Shown here piece by piece: positions 23,231 through 36,160 of a stretch of DNA of 64,000 nt. The stretch is from Poecilobothrus nobilitatus (taxonomy: Eukaryota; Arthropoda; Insecta; Diptera; Dolichopodidae). Where the stretch lies: NCBI GenBank assembly GCA_947095535.1, contig OX352772.1, forward strand, positions 221,407,617 through 221,471,616, given 5' to 3'. The notes under the pieces were generated by a model. The model had not been told where the DNA came from. It searched no databases and was given only the letters and a program-made list of their open reading frames with translations. The translations under genes and the position numbers were made by a program. Position 1 is the stretch's first letter; each line of letters starts with the position of its first letter.

Positions 23231-23273
23231 CTTATTTATTTACTTGCTATTTCGTTGCTTTGATTATTTTTAA
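22620..23273 (+). pseudogene. LINE ORF2 endonuclease domain, 3'-truncated
   Basis: The 217-codon frame starts with acidic residues, then NILYLNIQSLRNKLYNLE, VLVLTEIWIN, YGGVAIYVNENI, NIVAIYRSH and MIFGDFNINLL. These are the ordered blocks of the apurinic-type endonuclease of jockey/CR1 LINEs, with the Glu of TEIW and the Asp/Asn of GDFN kept. The domain itself is open and uninterrupted to about residue 200. The last ~16 residues are chance translation of unrelated AT-rich sequence after the break. Confidence 0.8.
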
Positions 23274-23640
23274 AAATTTACTTATTTGCTTCCTTTGATT
23301 ATTTTAAAAAATTTATAGGTTTTTCCTCAATTTTAAAAATTTGGATTCGTCGAGTATTAGAGTCGAGTCCCACGTCCGAATAACAACTCAAATATTCGGC
23401 GAGTCCGATTCCGAGTCGAATCGAGTCAGAAACCCTAGTTAATTTAATTCTTATAAAAAGAGTAAAAGTATTTTTAACAATATAAGTATTGCTATCTCAT
23501 AAGAAGAGCTTTATAAGAGTGAATTAATTTGCTATAAGTAGAATTATGTTATGAGAGTCTTCAAGTATGTTATGAGAGTCTTATGAGAACTTTTCCCAAT
23601 TTTCTAGAGTTTTACGCTTGACAAATGTTACTTGGGACTG
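23274..23640. other. Unassigned AT-rich sequence
   Basis: Contains a stretch rich in GAGTCCGATTCCGAGTCGAA ending in AAACCCTAG near 23435, which resembles the reversed end of a hAT-like element. No partner end is seen. Confidence 0.35.
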
Positions 23641-24008
23641 TACAGAAATGTGAATATGTTATCTAATTTAATTGATTATGTTTATAGTATTTTTTAATAT
23701 ACGGATATTATACATAAATACTATATACGTACATATTTCAATGATATTTTATGGGAAATATGTTATACACATGCACATTATAAAGGTAGACCACATGAAA
23801 AGACCATATGTAAGTAATGCATTTCTGAATGATGACATGATGATTGTCGTATCCAGGAGATTGTTTTTGTTTTTTAACAACGGCCGAAAATGTTATGTTG
23901 TTAAGACTTAAACATTCTAAAGATACTTACCTTTAATCTTTAATTACTGTTCTATACTAGAAATTTGCATTGAAATGTTTTTATGGAATATTAAAAATAG
24001 TATAAAGG
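23641..24008 (-). mobile_element. Internal Helitron fragment
   Basis: Matches the middle of the Helitron family (compare 20750-21110) in minus orientation, without either terminus. It directly abuts the 5' start of H4. Confidence 0.75.
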
Positions 24009-26360
24009 GCTAATAAATAAGGAAGAAATTCTGTTTGTTTGTTTGTGCACTTTTCACGTAAAAACCAACAGTCCGATTGCAACCAAATTTTGTAGGAACA
24101 TTACTACGATAACGGAAAGTGTTATAGGCTATATGTTGTTTCTGTTCCTTAACCCATTGCGACCCGAGAGCCATTTAAAGCTTTTTCGTTTTTTCGTTGT
24201 CCTGCCTAAGCGGTTTGATCGATTAAGTTGAAAGTGTGTACAAATGTTTTTCTTAGCCTTGGACGGGTGCCGGGATACATTATGTTACCCAAATTCAGTC
24301 AGGCGGACTTTCAAAAAAATTTGTTTTTCCGATTTATGTCCAATTTTGTATAGTGGTTTTATGGACCGAAAAAAGCCGTTGACAAATTTTTATGAAGTTT
24401 CGCTAACCCGTTTGGGCAGGAGAGCTGAACAAAGTTCACTAAATTTTTCTGTAGTCCTGCTTAGATGGTTTAATGAATTGATTTGAAAATTCGCAAAATT
24501 CTTGCTCTTTAGCAGAAAAGCTCACTAGGTTAATTTGGTTACGATCCATTAAACCGTTGCGGCACCAGGGGTCAATGAAGTTTTGTAATTTACTTAGTTG
24601 TCGCACTTAAACTGCTTGACCAGTTGAGTTAAAAATTTATCAAAGTGTAGCTCTTCACCACAGGAACTAACTGAGTTGATTTGATTACAATACATTAACC
24701 CGCTTCAACACCAGGGCTCAATGAAGTTTCTTAATTTCTTTGTTGTCGCGCTTTAACGGTTTTACCATTTGAGTTGAAAATTTACAAAAGTGTGTGTCTT
24801 TATAACAAAAGCTTTCTCAGTTGATTTGGTTACGATACATTAACCCGTTTCAGCATCAGGCCATGAAGTTTCTCATTTTTTTGTTGTTGTGCTTAAACGA
24901 TTTGACCAATTGAAAATTTGCACAAGTGTTGCACTTTGGCACACAAACTCATTCAATAAATTTGGTCGTGATACATTAACACAATTCGACACGATAGACT
25001 GTCAAAAAAAAAAATTTGTTTCTAATTTGTGTCTAATTTGGCAGACAAAACAAAACAAAATGTTTGTTAACGCTTACCAACCCATTCCCGCACCACCACC
25101 TTAATATTTTGCCTAATTTTGTGTATTGTTGTTATTATTAAAAAGATATTTCCAACACTCTTTACTTTTATCTATACTGTTTTTAATATTCCATAAAGAT
25201 CTTTCAATGCAAATTTCGAATATAGAACAGTAATTAAAGTAACCTTATTAAGTATCTTAAGAATACTGTGTTTAAGTCTTAACAACATAACATTTTCAGC
25301 CGTTGTTAAAAAACATAAACAATCACCTACATTAGACAATCATCATGTCATCATTCAGAAATGCATTACTTAAATGTGGTCTTTACATGTAGTCTACCTA
25401 TATAAGATGCATATTTATAACATATTTCCCATAAAATATCATTGAAATATGTACACATAGTATGTATAATATCCGTATATTTAAAAATATTATAAACATA
25501 ATCAATTAAATTAGAAAATATATTCACATTTTTGTACAGCATTTAATCAAAAGTGAGTACATACATATTTAAAGAACAGAAAACCTTACATTCTGATCCA
25601 TATAATATTTTTAAACATATTTTTAGCTAATCAATTTGAAAACATGATTAGAAAAAGTAAACGTAAAAAAATTCTGGTTGATTTATAAAGGTAAAAAACA
25701 ATCATGTATTTTTTATATTGAAACTATATTAAACAGAATCTGAGATGTATGCATTTAAAAGGAAGTTTTTTCAAAATGTGAAGAGCTGTCGGTGCTGTAG
25801 GATCTCCAACGTTGAGGGTACATAAAAAAGTTGTTCTACAACATTACTCTTTTCAGAGACCTATGCATAGTTAATATTTCATTCCTCTTTATTAAACAGT
25901 GTATAAGTCTTGTAAACAGACGGAGGGACAGAGCGAACCTAATAACAAATTTTTCAAAATGTGCTTAAAAGAAAAATGCACAAAAACATGAAGTGCACAA
26001 AACATAACTTAGGAAAAAAAATGTATTACATTATGGGCTTTTATAATTGAAATGCAATTTTATGTTTCGGTATCAATGAATATATTGTGAAAACTCATTT
26101 CGCCGTAATTGTGTACTCAATAGATTATTGATTCCTTTAAAGATTTTTTGTAGACGAATTGTCCTTAATTTTTCACTATGTTTATTCAATTTAACTAAAT
26201 GTAATAAAAAATAGAATATTACCTACCAGCATCTGAAAATGCATAGTAATACGTGAACTAAGTATATTAATTAAATTATATTAATGCAAAAGCAAAAGTT
26301 AATAATTTTTATTTCATAAAGCCGATAAGATACTCCGGGCAACGCCGGGTACTCTGCTAG
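24009..26360 (+). mobile_element. Helitron H4
   Basis: Starts near CTAATAAATAAGGAAG and ends with the hairpin CCGGGCAACGCCGGG and CTAG before a T. It lacks the Rep/helicase gene and is more diverged than H1/H2. Its right flank mirrors the left flank of H3. Confidence 0.8.
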
Positions 26361-26439
26361 TTTAAATATAAATATCGAAGGGTTTTGGGTTCAAACCTCC
26401 GTCAGGTCATATAAATAAAAAATATGTAGTAATTTCATA

Positions 26440-26498
26440 TCGTAATAATGTATATCGTATAATTAATAGTAGCAATAATAGTAATAACAATAATAATA

Positions 26499-26529
<31 letters not shown>

Positions 26530-26845
26530 TTATAATAATAATAATAATAACTATAATAATAATAATAGCAGTGGAGCCATCTTTGGTTATATCATGCAAG
26601 TAAGGTGTTATATACTGCTGCAATTTATAATCCACTGATGGCTCTGACTCGGTAGTAAAATAATAACAATAATAATAATAATAAGAATAATAAAAATAAT
26701 AATAATAATAATAATAGTAATAGTAATAATAACAATAATTGTAATAATAATATTAATAGTAATAATAATAATAGCTAATAATAATAATAATAATAGCTAA
26801 TAATAATAATAATAATAGCTAATAATAATAGTAATAATAATAGTA
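26440..26845 (+). repeat. (AAT)n-rich microsatellite array
   Basis: Impure AAT/AAC/AGT repeats, including three copies of AATAGCTAATAATAATAAT, mixed with a 95-bp segment of RTE 3' UTR at 26569-26660 that recurs at 26845-26940. Confidence 0.85.
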
Positions 26846-27310
26846 ACAGTGGAGCTATCTTTGGTTATATCATGCAAGTATGGTGTTATATACTGCTGCA
26901 CGTTGTAATCCACTGATGGCACTGACTCTGTAATAAAATAATAATAATATTAATAAGAATACTAATACCAATAATTATAGCTGCTACAGTGACAGTGGGG
27001 GTTGCCTTCAATAACCTCATGTAGTACTATATACTACTACTACATGTTGTAACTGTTGTGACGGCTTTAGTCACTGTTAGCAAAATAGTAATAATAATAG
27101 GCGGATTCATTGTTTCCTTTCAGTCCCACTCCCAATTCAATGTTTCCGTATCCATTTTCCTATTCTTTCCTACCCCTACTCCCTAGCCAATATACTACTG
27201 CGGTTTCACCCCATTATATTGGCTAAAGGGGAGGTTGGTTTAGTTATTAAGAATCTGACACTACTAAGGGGGAAATTCTGGGTCTCTTTGGAAGATTCCC
27301 ACCTCCCTTA
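26569..27310 (+). mobile_element. RTE LINE 3'-end fragment with internal duplication
   Basis: Plus-strand copy of the RTE 3' UTR, ending GGAAGATTCCCACCTCCC at about 27307. The segment starting GTGGAGC(C/T)ATCTTTGG occurs twice, about 275 bp apart. No coding part is present. Confidence 0.75.
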
Positions 27311-27417
27311 GGAAAAAAAAAACATTTTGCTTTTTTTAATTTATTTCATTATTTTTATTTCATATTTTAAATTCTTATAAAAATTAAGACTTACAACTAA
27401 AAAATTACTATTATTAA

Positions 27418-30400
27418 ATAAAAATAAAATAAAAAATAAAAATAGTTAAGATCAATCTATTACTATAGAAGTAAGTGTCTAAAGATCTACGAAATTTACA
27501 AGATAAAAATAAAAGTAAATGTTGGGGAAACAGAGATTGTAATTACTAAATATTAAATTAAGTTAATTATAATCTACTTAAAATTTAAATTTAATTAAAT
27601 AATTTTGAAAGTTAATTTAACAATGTACAAGCAAACAAATAGAAAAAAGAGAAAACAAAATCAAGATCGTATAAAATACTAAATCTGCACAGAATTAGAA
27701 GGATTTGAGAAAATACGTTGATACCTAATATTCCTTATATTCTCTGGCAATCTATTAAAAATTCTTTGTGCAATAATATTATGATAGTGACAAAAATTAT
27801 TTCTACGAAAACAAGGAGTATCTACAACATTCCTACTATTAATTCTTAAATTATAGTGAATAATACAATACTAGTAATACACAGTAATACAAATTTCTGA
27901 CAGAAAGAATACCAGAACCAACAAAAAGATGTTGGGTATGTGTATATCTATTTCTTTTATATATTACTCTTACAGCATGTTTTTGTTAGGTAACGAGCCC
28001 TGAAATTTGTTATAATAAGCACCACCCCAGCACGTAATCCCATATTGGAGTTTGGAATGGTACAGTGCATAGTAAAACATTAAACAAACTTTTGATGAAC
28101 TATATAAACTAACTTGGTATAATTGTTGGATGCCATTATTAAAGTATTTTTTCAGGTACAAAGTGTGATCAGACCATGATATTTTAGAGTCTATTGTAAT
28201 ACCTAAATATTTTAACGTATTTACATTTTCTATTATAAAACAATTAATATTACACTGTGAGTTAAATACTAACACATTACTTGAGTCGCCACTTCTATAC
28301 ACATAATTATTTGGACAGCACGGAGAGTGGTAGTAAATAGTATGTAGGTTTAAAGAAGGCGAAGAGTAAATATCAAAATTAATATATTTGGTTTTAGAGC
28401 TGATTATAAGTTTGTGTTTAGCAAACCACTTGCTAAGTATATTTAAATTGTGATAAGTATGTTCATATGTATGTAGCATATGTAAATGCTGCATCATCTG
28501 CGAATGCTGTGGGTTTGCTCTTAAAATCTTGCATGAAAAGCGAATTAATATAAATAAGAAAAAGAACTGACCCTTGGGGTACTCCACAATTTATAGCAGC
28601 CTCACTACTCAATAAATTATTAATTTTCTCCCTCTTTCTACCCCAGAGAAGGAACCAAACCAATCGTGAACAAAATCTCTTATACCTAATATATATAATT
28701 TATCTAGTAAAATATTATAATCAACAAGATCAAATGCTTTAGTAATGTCTATAAATAAAGCTGAGCAGGATTTACCTGCATTTAAAGCATCATATATCTC
28801 CGCATAGAATTTGAGCAGAGCGCCTTCGGTAGACTTATTTTGCAAAACCCCAAATTGACAGCTACTAAAATAGTTTAGATTATTTAGGTACCCTAACAAT
28901 TTTTGTTTTATAGACTTCTCAAAAATTTTTGAAAATGTAGAAAGGAAGGAGATAGGTCTATAATTGTTCACTGAAAGTGATTTACCTTTTTTGAATAAAG
29001 GTAGAACCACAGCAATTTTGAGATTTTCAGGAAAAATACCAGAATAAATACTAGAATTAAATAAATAGACAAGAATATCCAATATATAAAACGAAATATT
29101 TTTTATAATCCTACTACTTATACCATCAAGACCACAAGAATCCGAATATTTCATATTAGAAATGATTCTTAGTATTTCAACGCCAGTGATGGTTTCAAAG
29201 AAGAAACTTCTGTTTTGGACCGTTTCTTCAATTAAGTTCCAATTGGGGGAAGGAATAATGTTTCTCATTTAATATTTTCGCTACATTAACAAAGTATTCA
29301 TTGAAGTAATTTCGAATTACAACATCTTCATTAACAACATTATCATTAATTTTAAGAATAATGTTATTGTTCTGAGGTTTTCTATTTAATAAAGAATTAA
29401 CCCATTCCCATTCTTTCTTAGTGTTACCTTTGACCGTTTCAAATTTACGAACATAATAATTTTCCCTATAAATTTTTATATCATTATTAATTGCCTTACA
29501 TAATTTTGTGTAGTGGTTCACCAATTATTATTATTATTTTTCTTTAAGATTTTAGATAATTTTTCACGCTTTTTAATTTTATTTAATATGCTAACATTCA
29601 TCCAAAGTTTGAATTTTGTATGGTTATAAGCAATTTTAGCAGAGACTGTACACATATCAATATAATTTGATAATATATCAGTAAAGATATGAAATGCTTA
29701 AGACACGTACGTTGTACAATAAACTTCATTCCATAGCTCATTTTTTAAAAACGAATTTAACATATCGAAATTTATACGTTTAATATCTGAATTTACTTTT
29801 TCTTTATGTATATTATTAGCGAATGAATTAAAAATGTATATATTTACTAAACTAAAGAATGATGAGATATATGAGTCTCACTAACAAACATTTCAGTAAG
29901 CACATTTAAATTTTTTTTTGATCTCCAAAAAACATGATCTAAACACGTCGAGCTTGATGGCGTAATACGTGTTGGATAATTTTGTACCGACTCAAAACTT
30001 CTAGACGACATAAAAAATAAGTAATCATATATTTCATTAGAAGATGATAGTATATCTATATTCATATCCCCTACAACAATACAATTCTTATAATTAATAT
30101 TTTCAAATAAATGATCAAGATCATTTAGAAATGAAGCAATGTTATTTTTGTGAAATCTATATACGCAAATAAAACAATAGATATCATTATTGATTTCGCA
30201 AACCACCTTAATAAAATCCGCACTAATACAATTATAGTTATCCACTTTACAATTTCAATTCTTATGAATGAACACACCGACGCCACCAGAAGAATAAGAA
30301 TTACTACAACCAGGAAAAAATTTATAGTTAGGAATATATCTCATTCATATTCGTTATCTCATCTTCAAAAATCCACAAAAAAATAATATTTGACAAAATG

Positions 30401-30595
30401 TTCAAGTGCCAAAAGATTAAACAAAAAGGAATCAACATTTTTTCTCATACTTTTAATATTCTGTTGCACTATAAAAAATTTAGAATTATTTACATTAATA
30501 TCAAAACTGCAATTATTATTATTGTTAGAAGGCGAAGAAGAAGACATATTAAAAATAAAAATAAAATACAAGCAAAACAATTTTAATTTCTACTC
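27418..30595 (-). mobile_element. Non-LTR retrotransposon (jockey/CR1-type), copy 2
   Basis: The minus strand carries an endonuclease, a linker, a reverse transcriptase and the same 3' UTR as copy 1. This copy extends about 700 bp further 5' than copy 1, to a short N-terminal region near 30580. The 3' end (about 27418) matches the 3' end of copy 1 near 1452. Confidence 0.85.
27970..30580 (-). pseudogene. LINE ORF2 (endonuclease plus reverse transcriptase), frameshifted
   Basis: In 5' to 3' order on the minus strand: FFIVQQNIKSMRKNVDSFL (endonuclease start, 30580-30365); CIVVGDMNIDIL and STCLDHVFW (endonuclease Asp/His blocks, 30245-29847); WVNSLLNRKPQNN (linker, 29524-29228); CGLDGISSRIIK and LPLFKKGKSLSVNNYRPIS (RT, 29268-28609); AFADDAA and NTLKYLGITIDS (28663-27970). 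At least four frame changes or stops separate these blocks, so the protein cannot be made whole. Compared with copy 1 it keeps the endonuclease and the ~125 bp near 29410-29540. Confidence 0.85.
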
Positions 30596-30647
30596 AATTT
30601 TTGTTAAGTCTTTCGAATTTACAATTTTAATTATTTTATCATTTTCT

Positions 30648-30738
30648 TTTTATACCCGTACGATAAGTATCGGATATAATAAAATTACTCCTCCGTTTGT
30701 AACACCTCGAAATAAGCAAGCTAGATATACCTACAAAG
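30648..30738. repeat. Dispersed repeat, left part, interrupted by the hAT element
   Basis: Starts TATACCCGTACGATAAGTAT and ends at the hAT target site CTACAAAG. The sequence resumes at 36765 after the hAT element and leads into a GTCCGTCC block. Confidence 0.6.
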
Positions 30739-30882
30739 CAGTGGCGGCTCGTCGATTTTCAACCTACTGATTCAAAATAAAAAAATTTAAGTAAAACAAA
30801 AAAATTCTTTTAAGACTTATATTTTAGTTCTATTCTTCTTTCTTTAGTTTCAAAAATATTTATTACATCTTCAAAAAATGAT

Positions 30883-30962
30883 TGTTTTATATATATATAT
30901 TATAATATTATATATAAAATATATATATTATAATATTATATATATATATATTATATATTATA
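30883..30962. repeat. AT-dinucleotide palindromic run
   Basis: Alternating ATATAT/TATAAT runs that can fold back. It lies at the 3' end of the transposase gene. Confidence 0.8.
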
Positions 30963-32806
30963 AGTTCTTGCAACATTTTTTTTTCAATATAAATTAATGA
31001 TAAACTAGACATTCTATTTTGACTCATTGAATTTCGAACACAAGTTTTTATATCTTTTAAGCTAGAAAAAGATGTTTTTGCTGACGTAGAAGAAGCTGGT
31101 ATAGTTTCTATTAATAATGCAAGTTTGAATGTTTCTTTTATACTATCCACCAAATCATTTTGTTTACAATATGTTATAAAATCTCCAATATTTTGAAATT
31201 TGCGGAAATCTTGTATTCTATAAACTAAAATTAAATCATTTCTTAAAGAGCTAAAATCGAAAATTGAAAGAAAATTATCTTTTAATGAATTAAAATAACT
31301 AATTCGAAATTTTTTTTCAAAATCTTCAAATTTTTTAAAATCAAATAAACTTAAAAAGCTTAAATTAGTTAAAGAGTCAAAACGAAATATTAGTTCATCT
31401 GTTACATTATCAATAATTTTATCTGTAAGTTTTTGAGTAAATATTTTGACATCGCAATTTAAATTTCTTTTTTTTTTAATTTACTTTCTATATTTTCTTT
31501 TTCTTTTAATTTAAGCCAAAATTCTTCAAAATTAATTTTAATAGTATTCAACTTTTCTTGAAAATTTGCGATTGACTTCTTGCAAAAAATAATATCATTT
31601 AACTTTTTTTGCAATATTTGAAATACAATATCAGTTTCTGGAAAAAATTCTGCATAAAAATGTAGCAGCAACAAAAATACTCCATCCTCCAATAAATTTA
31701 AATATCCTCTTGCTTGATTTATATCATCAAAATTCCATTTACCGTCCTCCGTTTCAACTATTGTAAGAAAAAACTCTCTTAATTCTTTTAGTTGTGACGA
31801 AACTGTCCGAACTAATCTTCCATTAAATTCCCATCTTGTGGGAACAACAGTGGGCAAACGTCTGTTACAAATTGTACTGAATGCTTCTGTTCGCTTAGAA
31901 GAGTTATTAAAACTAGCTAAGCCACTCAAATCTTTAAAAAACCGAATCGTTTCAGGTATTTTTTTAGCAGATTGAGCCAAGACTAGATTAAATTTATGTG
32001 CAAAACAATGAATAAAAATTGCATTTGGGAGATGTTGTCTTATTTTAGCTTGAAGCCCATTTGAATTTCCAGACATAACGGCTGCACCATCATATGTTTG
32101 ACAAATCAGTTTCCGTTCAAGTTTGTAATCAGAAAGAATATTTACAACAGTTTTATAAAGACCATCAGCTGATCTATCTGCTGATACATCCAAAAATTTT
32201 ATAAATCTTTCTACAGCTCCTTCACTAGAATCAAAATATCTTAAAATTACAGCTAGTTGTGATTTACATGAATTATCCGTACATTCGTCTAAAATAATAG
32301 AAACAAATTCTGTACCTTCCAATTCATATTTAATCTGATTGTCCATAACGGTTTCAATTGCAGAAATAAGACCATTTTGAATGGTTTTTGATGTACCGGA
32401 AAATACTGTAGACGTTTTAAGATGTTCTTTAAGTAAAGGATTTTTTTCCGCAACAAAATTTAGAAGTATGCTGAATTCCCTCGTGATTTTTTACTGCTTT
32501 GGATAAATTGCTCAAATCAGAATACTCTTTTGTCATTGTCCACACAGAACTTTCTTTGCAGAAAAGTAAACAGGGCCAACAATAAAGAGCTTTTGTTGAC
32601 TCGCAACCGGTAATCCATTCATTTTTATTGTAAATTTCGGAATTAAATTTTCTTTTACATTTAGTCGATGGCGCTTCACATTCTTTAGTTAAATTTTTCA
32701 TTGAAGGTTTTGGTTGGCCATTAGATACAATTTCAATTTTTTCTTCGAAAGATCTTAAAGAAAATTTTCTTTTAAATAAATCTTCAATCACGCAATTACA
32801 CATTGT
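30940..32806 (-). pseudogene. hAT transposase (ZMYM1-like), disrupted
   Basis: The N-terminal part (32803-32429) has a TTF-type zinc-finger pattern: CESTKALYCWPCLLF with a later NHEGIQHTSKF. The central part (32346-31459) has SIILDECTDNS with the first catalytic Asp region, CQTYDGAAVMSG, IHCFAHKFNLVL and VPTRWEFNGR. The C-terminal part (31153-30980) includes IPASSTSAKTSFSSLKDIKT, the hAT dimerisation region. Stops or frame changes near 32430-32350 and 31440-31160 separate these parts. It would cut and paste the element in the nucleus; this copy is defective. Confidence 0.85.
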
Positions 32807-32880
32807 TACTTAAGTTTTTAGGAATTAAAATATCTGATTGTTAAAAAAAATCAAACTCTACTAAAGTCTAAATAATAAAA

Positions 32881-34191
32881 ACAAGGTAGAATGTAAACCA
32901 ACGGTTTTTAAAAGCGCACATTTCCAAAACTCAATACAAACTGTTTAGAAGTATGACTTACACAAAAATTTGAAAATTTCATGTAATAAGAAAAAATGTG
33001 AAAATAGGACATTTTTGAAATTTTGAGGGGCTATCAGTCCGGAATCCTATATAACTAAGAAAAGCCGTTAACACACGTAAAAATATATTATTAAACCTTT
33101 AATTTTCATGTCTTGCCGGAGAAAAATTTGTACAGGTGCCTAAGTTACAGGTGTCTAAAAATAGCAAATTTTCAATTTTTGAGGCGTAATAACTGTTAAA
33201 GAGGGGGTGTTACCAAAAAATTTTCTGAGGAAACTTATACTAATTCTAAAAGTTCTTTCTTGTCTCAAAATTGCAGGTTCCTATCTAAAGGGGTGCCGGA
33301 GTTATGAAAAAAGAAATTTCATGCAAAATGTGGTTTTCACATAACGGTAAATTTAAATAGTAAATTTCAAAATATTACATAATTTTGATATTGTTTTATA
33401 TAGATAATAAAATTTTCGATCTTCTGGGGGTTTTAGATTGCAAAATTATTACGCAGAGCCCGAGATATATACATCTGAAAATGGGGCTTTTTCGCAATTT
33501 TGAAGAGCTGCAACTTTGGAACCCTTTACAATTAAAATAAACCTTTAACACACGTAAAAACATATTATTGTAGCTTTAATTTTTATATCTTGCAGAAGTA
33601 AAATGTGTACAGGTTCCTAAGTTACAGGTGTTTAAAAATAGCAAATTTTCAATTTTTAAGCCCTAATAGCTCATAAACAGGGGGTGGTCCAAAAAAATTT
33701 TCTGAGCAAACTTATACTAATTCTAAAAGTTCTTTCTTGCCTCAAAATTTCAAGCTCCTATCTAGAAGCGTGCCGGAGTTATGAAAGTAGAAAAATCATG
33801 CAAAATTTGGTTTTCACATAACGGTAAATTTAAATACTAAATTTAAAAAAAATGTATAATTTTGATATTAATTTACAAAGATAAAAGAAATACCTGTCGA
33901 AAGACGTTTTCAGATTGAAAAAATCTTAAGCAGAACATAAGATATATGCATTTAAAAATAAGGCTTTTTCAAAGTTTGAGGGGCTGTAGCTCCGTAATGG
34001 GGGGGGGGCTACATGAAAAAGTTGTTCCACAAAATTATTTTTTTTATGAGACCTACCTATGGTTAAAATTTTTTTTCTCTATCTTTAACGGTGTAGAAGT
34101 TTTGTAAACAGACGGACGGACGGACGGACGGACAGAGTGAAACTAATAAGCACATTTTTTCAAAATATTTTTGGAAATGTGTTAAAAAGCT
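32881..34191 (+). repeat. Left arm of large inverted repeat
   Basis: This 1.31-kb arm is the reverse complement of 34903-36160. It contains two to three tandem units of about 475 bp (AAAATAGCAAATTTTCAATT at about 33157 and 33635; GGGGCT or GAGCTGC starts near 33030, 33503 and 33982) and ends in a run of GGAC units and GTGTTAAAAAGC. A further single arm is at 46335-47640. Confidence 0.85.
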
Positions 34192-34902
34192 TCTAAAAAA
34201 ACAAAGATTATACTCATATACGCTTGTTGCAATGATAATTCGAAACAAGTTGAAATTACAAATCAAGCCATTATAAACATTATAAAATATAAATTACAAC
34301 TTACATAGAAGAAATTGAATTCAAAAATGAGAGAAATAGTTAAAAATCCGTTAAAAAATTGTCATTTTGAATTATTTTGTAGTTTTATTCGTATTTTTCA
34401 ATATATTGTTTTGCCCTTTCTTTTTTTATTTTTGTTATTTTGATACTTATTAAAAGAAGTTTGCATAGATTCAAAATATAAAATTGAATCTTCTTGATTG
34501 GTGTTATTAAATTCTTATTAGGAAAAATGTAATTCTTTTATTCATATATTAATATAATATACATACAACGAAAAAAATGTGTATGCATCTCATTCATTAC
34601 TCATTATTACTTGACATTACACACCACTACACCAATCATAATGATAATCATACATAAATCATAATTCATAACTCAGTGGATTCAATTTTATATATTGAAT
34701 CTTGATCTTCTAAGATTTATGAAATAAAATGAAAATGAAGTATGTATTAAGTATACATACTATTATGTAAATGTAATATGTATAAATAAGAGTATGTGTA
34801 AATGATAAATGAAATGATAAGATAGTCCCCACTCTCCACTCTCCTCAACACCAATTCTCAATTTTTCGTTTGTTTATTCTCTCTTCGTCGATATGTTTCT
34901 TT
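34192..34902. other. Spacer between the inverted arms
   Basis: AT-rich, with several GATTCAA/TTGAATC words like those at the hAT ends (34479, 34680). No gene is seen. Confidence 0.5.
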
Positions 34903-36160
34903 GCTTTTTAGCACATTTCCAAAAAAATTTTGAAAAAATGTGCTTATTAGTTTCACTCTGTCCGTCCGTCCGTCCGTCCGTCCGTCTGTTTACAAAACTT
35001 CTACACCGTTAAAGATAGAAAAAAAAAATGTTAACCATGGCTAGGTCTCATAAAAAAAAAAATTTTGTGGAACAACTTTTTCATATAGGTTCCTCCATTA
35101 CGGAGCTACAGCCCCTCAAACTTTGAAACAGCCCTACTTTTAAATGCATATATCTTATGTTCTGCTTAAGATTTTTTCAATCTGAAAACGTCATTCGAGA
35201 GGTATTTTCTTTAACTTTATAAATTAATATCAAAATTATACAATTTTTTTAAATTTAGTATTTAAATTTACCGTTATGTGAAAACCAAATTTTGCATGAT
35301 TTTTCTACACGCTTTTAGATAGAGGCTTGAAATTTTGAGGCAAGAAAGAACTTTAAGAATTAGTATAAGTTTGCTCAGAAATATTTTTTGGACCACCCGC
35401 TGTTTATGAGCTATTAGGGCTTAAAAATTGAAAATTTGCTATTTTTAAACACCTGTAACTTAGGAACCTGTACACATTTCACTTCTGCAAGATATAAAAA
35501 ATAAAGCTACAGTAATATATTTTAGCGTGTGTTAAAGATTTATTTTATTTCCAAAGTTGCAGCTCTTCAAAATTGCGAAAAAGCCCAATTTTCAGATGTA
35601 TATATCCTGTCTGCGTAATAGTTTTGCAATCTAAAACCGCTAAAAGATCGAAAATTTTATTATCTATATAAAACAATATCAAAATTATGTAATATTTTGT
35701 AATTTACTATATAAATTTACCGTTATGTGAAAACCACATTTTGCATGAAATTTCTTTTTTCATAACTCCGGCACGCCTTTAGATAGGAACCTGAAATTTT
35801 GAGACAAGAAAGAACTTTTAGAATTACTATAAGTTTTCTCAGAAAATTTTTGGGTAACACCCCTTCTTTTAGAGTTATTACGCCACAAAAATTGAAAATT
35901 TGCTATTTTTAGACCCCTGTAACTTAGACACCTGTAAAAATTTTTCTTCGGTAAGACATGAAAATTAATGATTCAATATTATAGTTTTATGTGTGTTAAC
36001 TTCTTTTCTTAGTTATAAAGGATTCCGGACTTACGGCTCCTCAAAATTTCAAAAATGTCCTATTTTCACATTTTTTCTTATTACATGAAATTTTCAAATT
36101 TTTATGTAAGTCACACTTCTAAACAGTTTATATTGAGTTTGGTTTACATTCTACCTTGTT
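34903..36160 (-). repeat. Right arm of large inverted repeat
   Basis: Reverse complement of the left arm, 1.26 kb, starting GCTTTTTAGCACATTTCC and ending CTACCTTGTT. It differs from the left arm by scattered changes and small deletions. Confidence 0.85.

Noticed and set aside
26435..26635. Ile-rich minus-strand open frame
   Set aside because: Translation of an AAT microsatellite.
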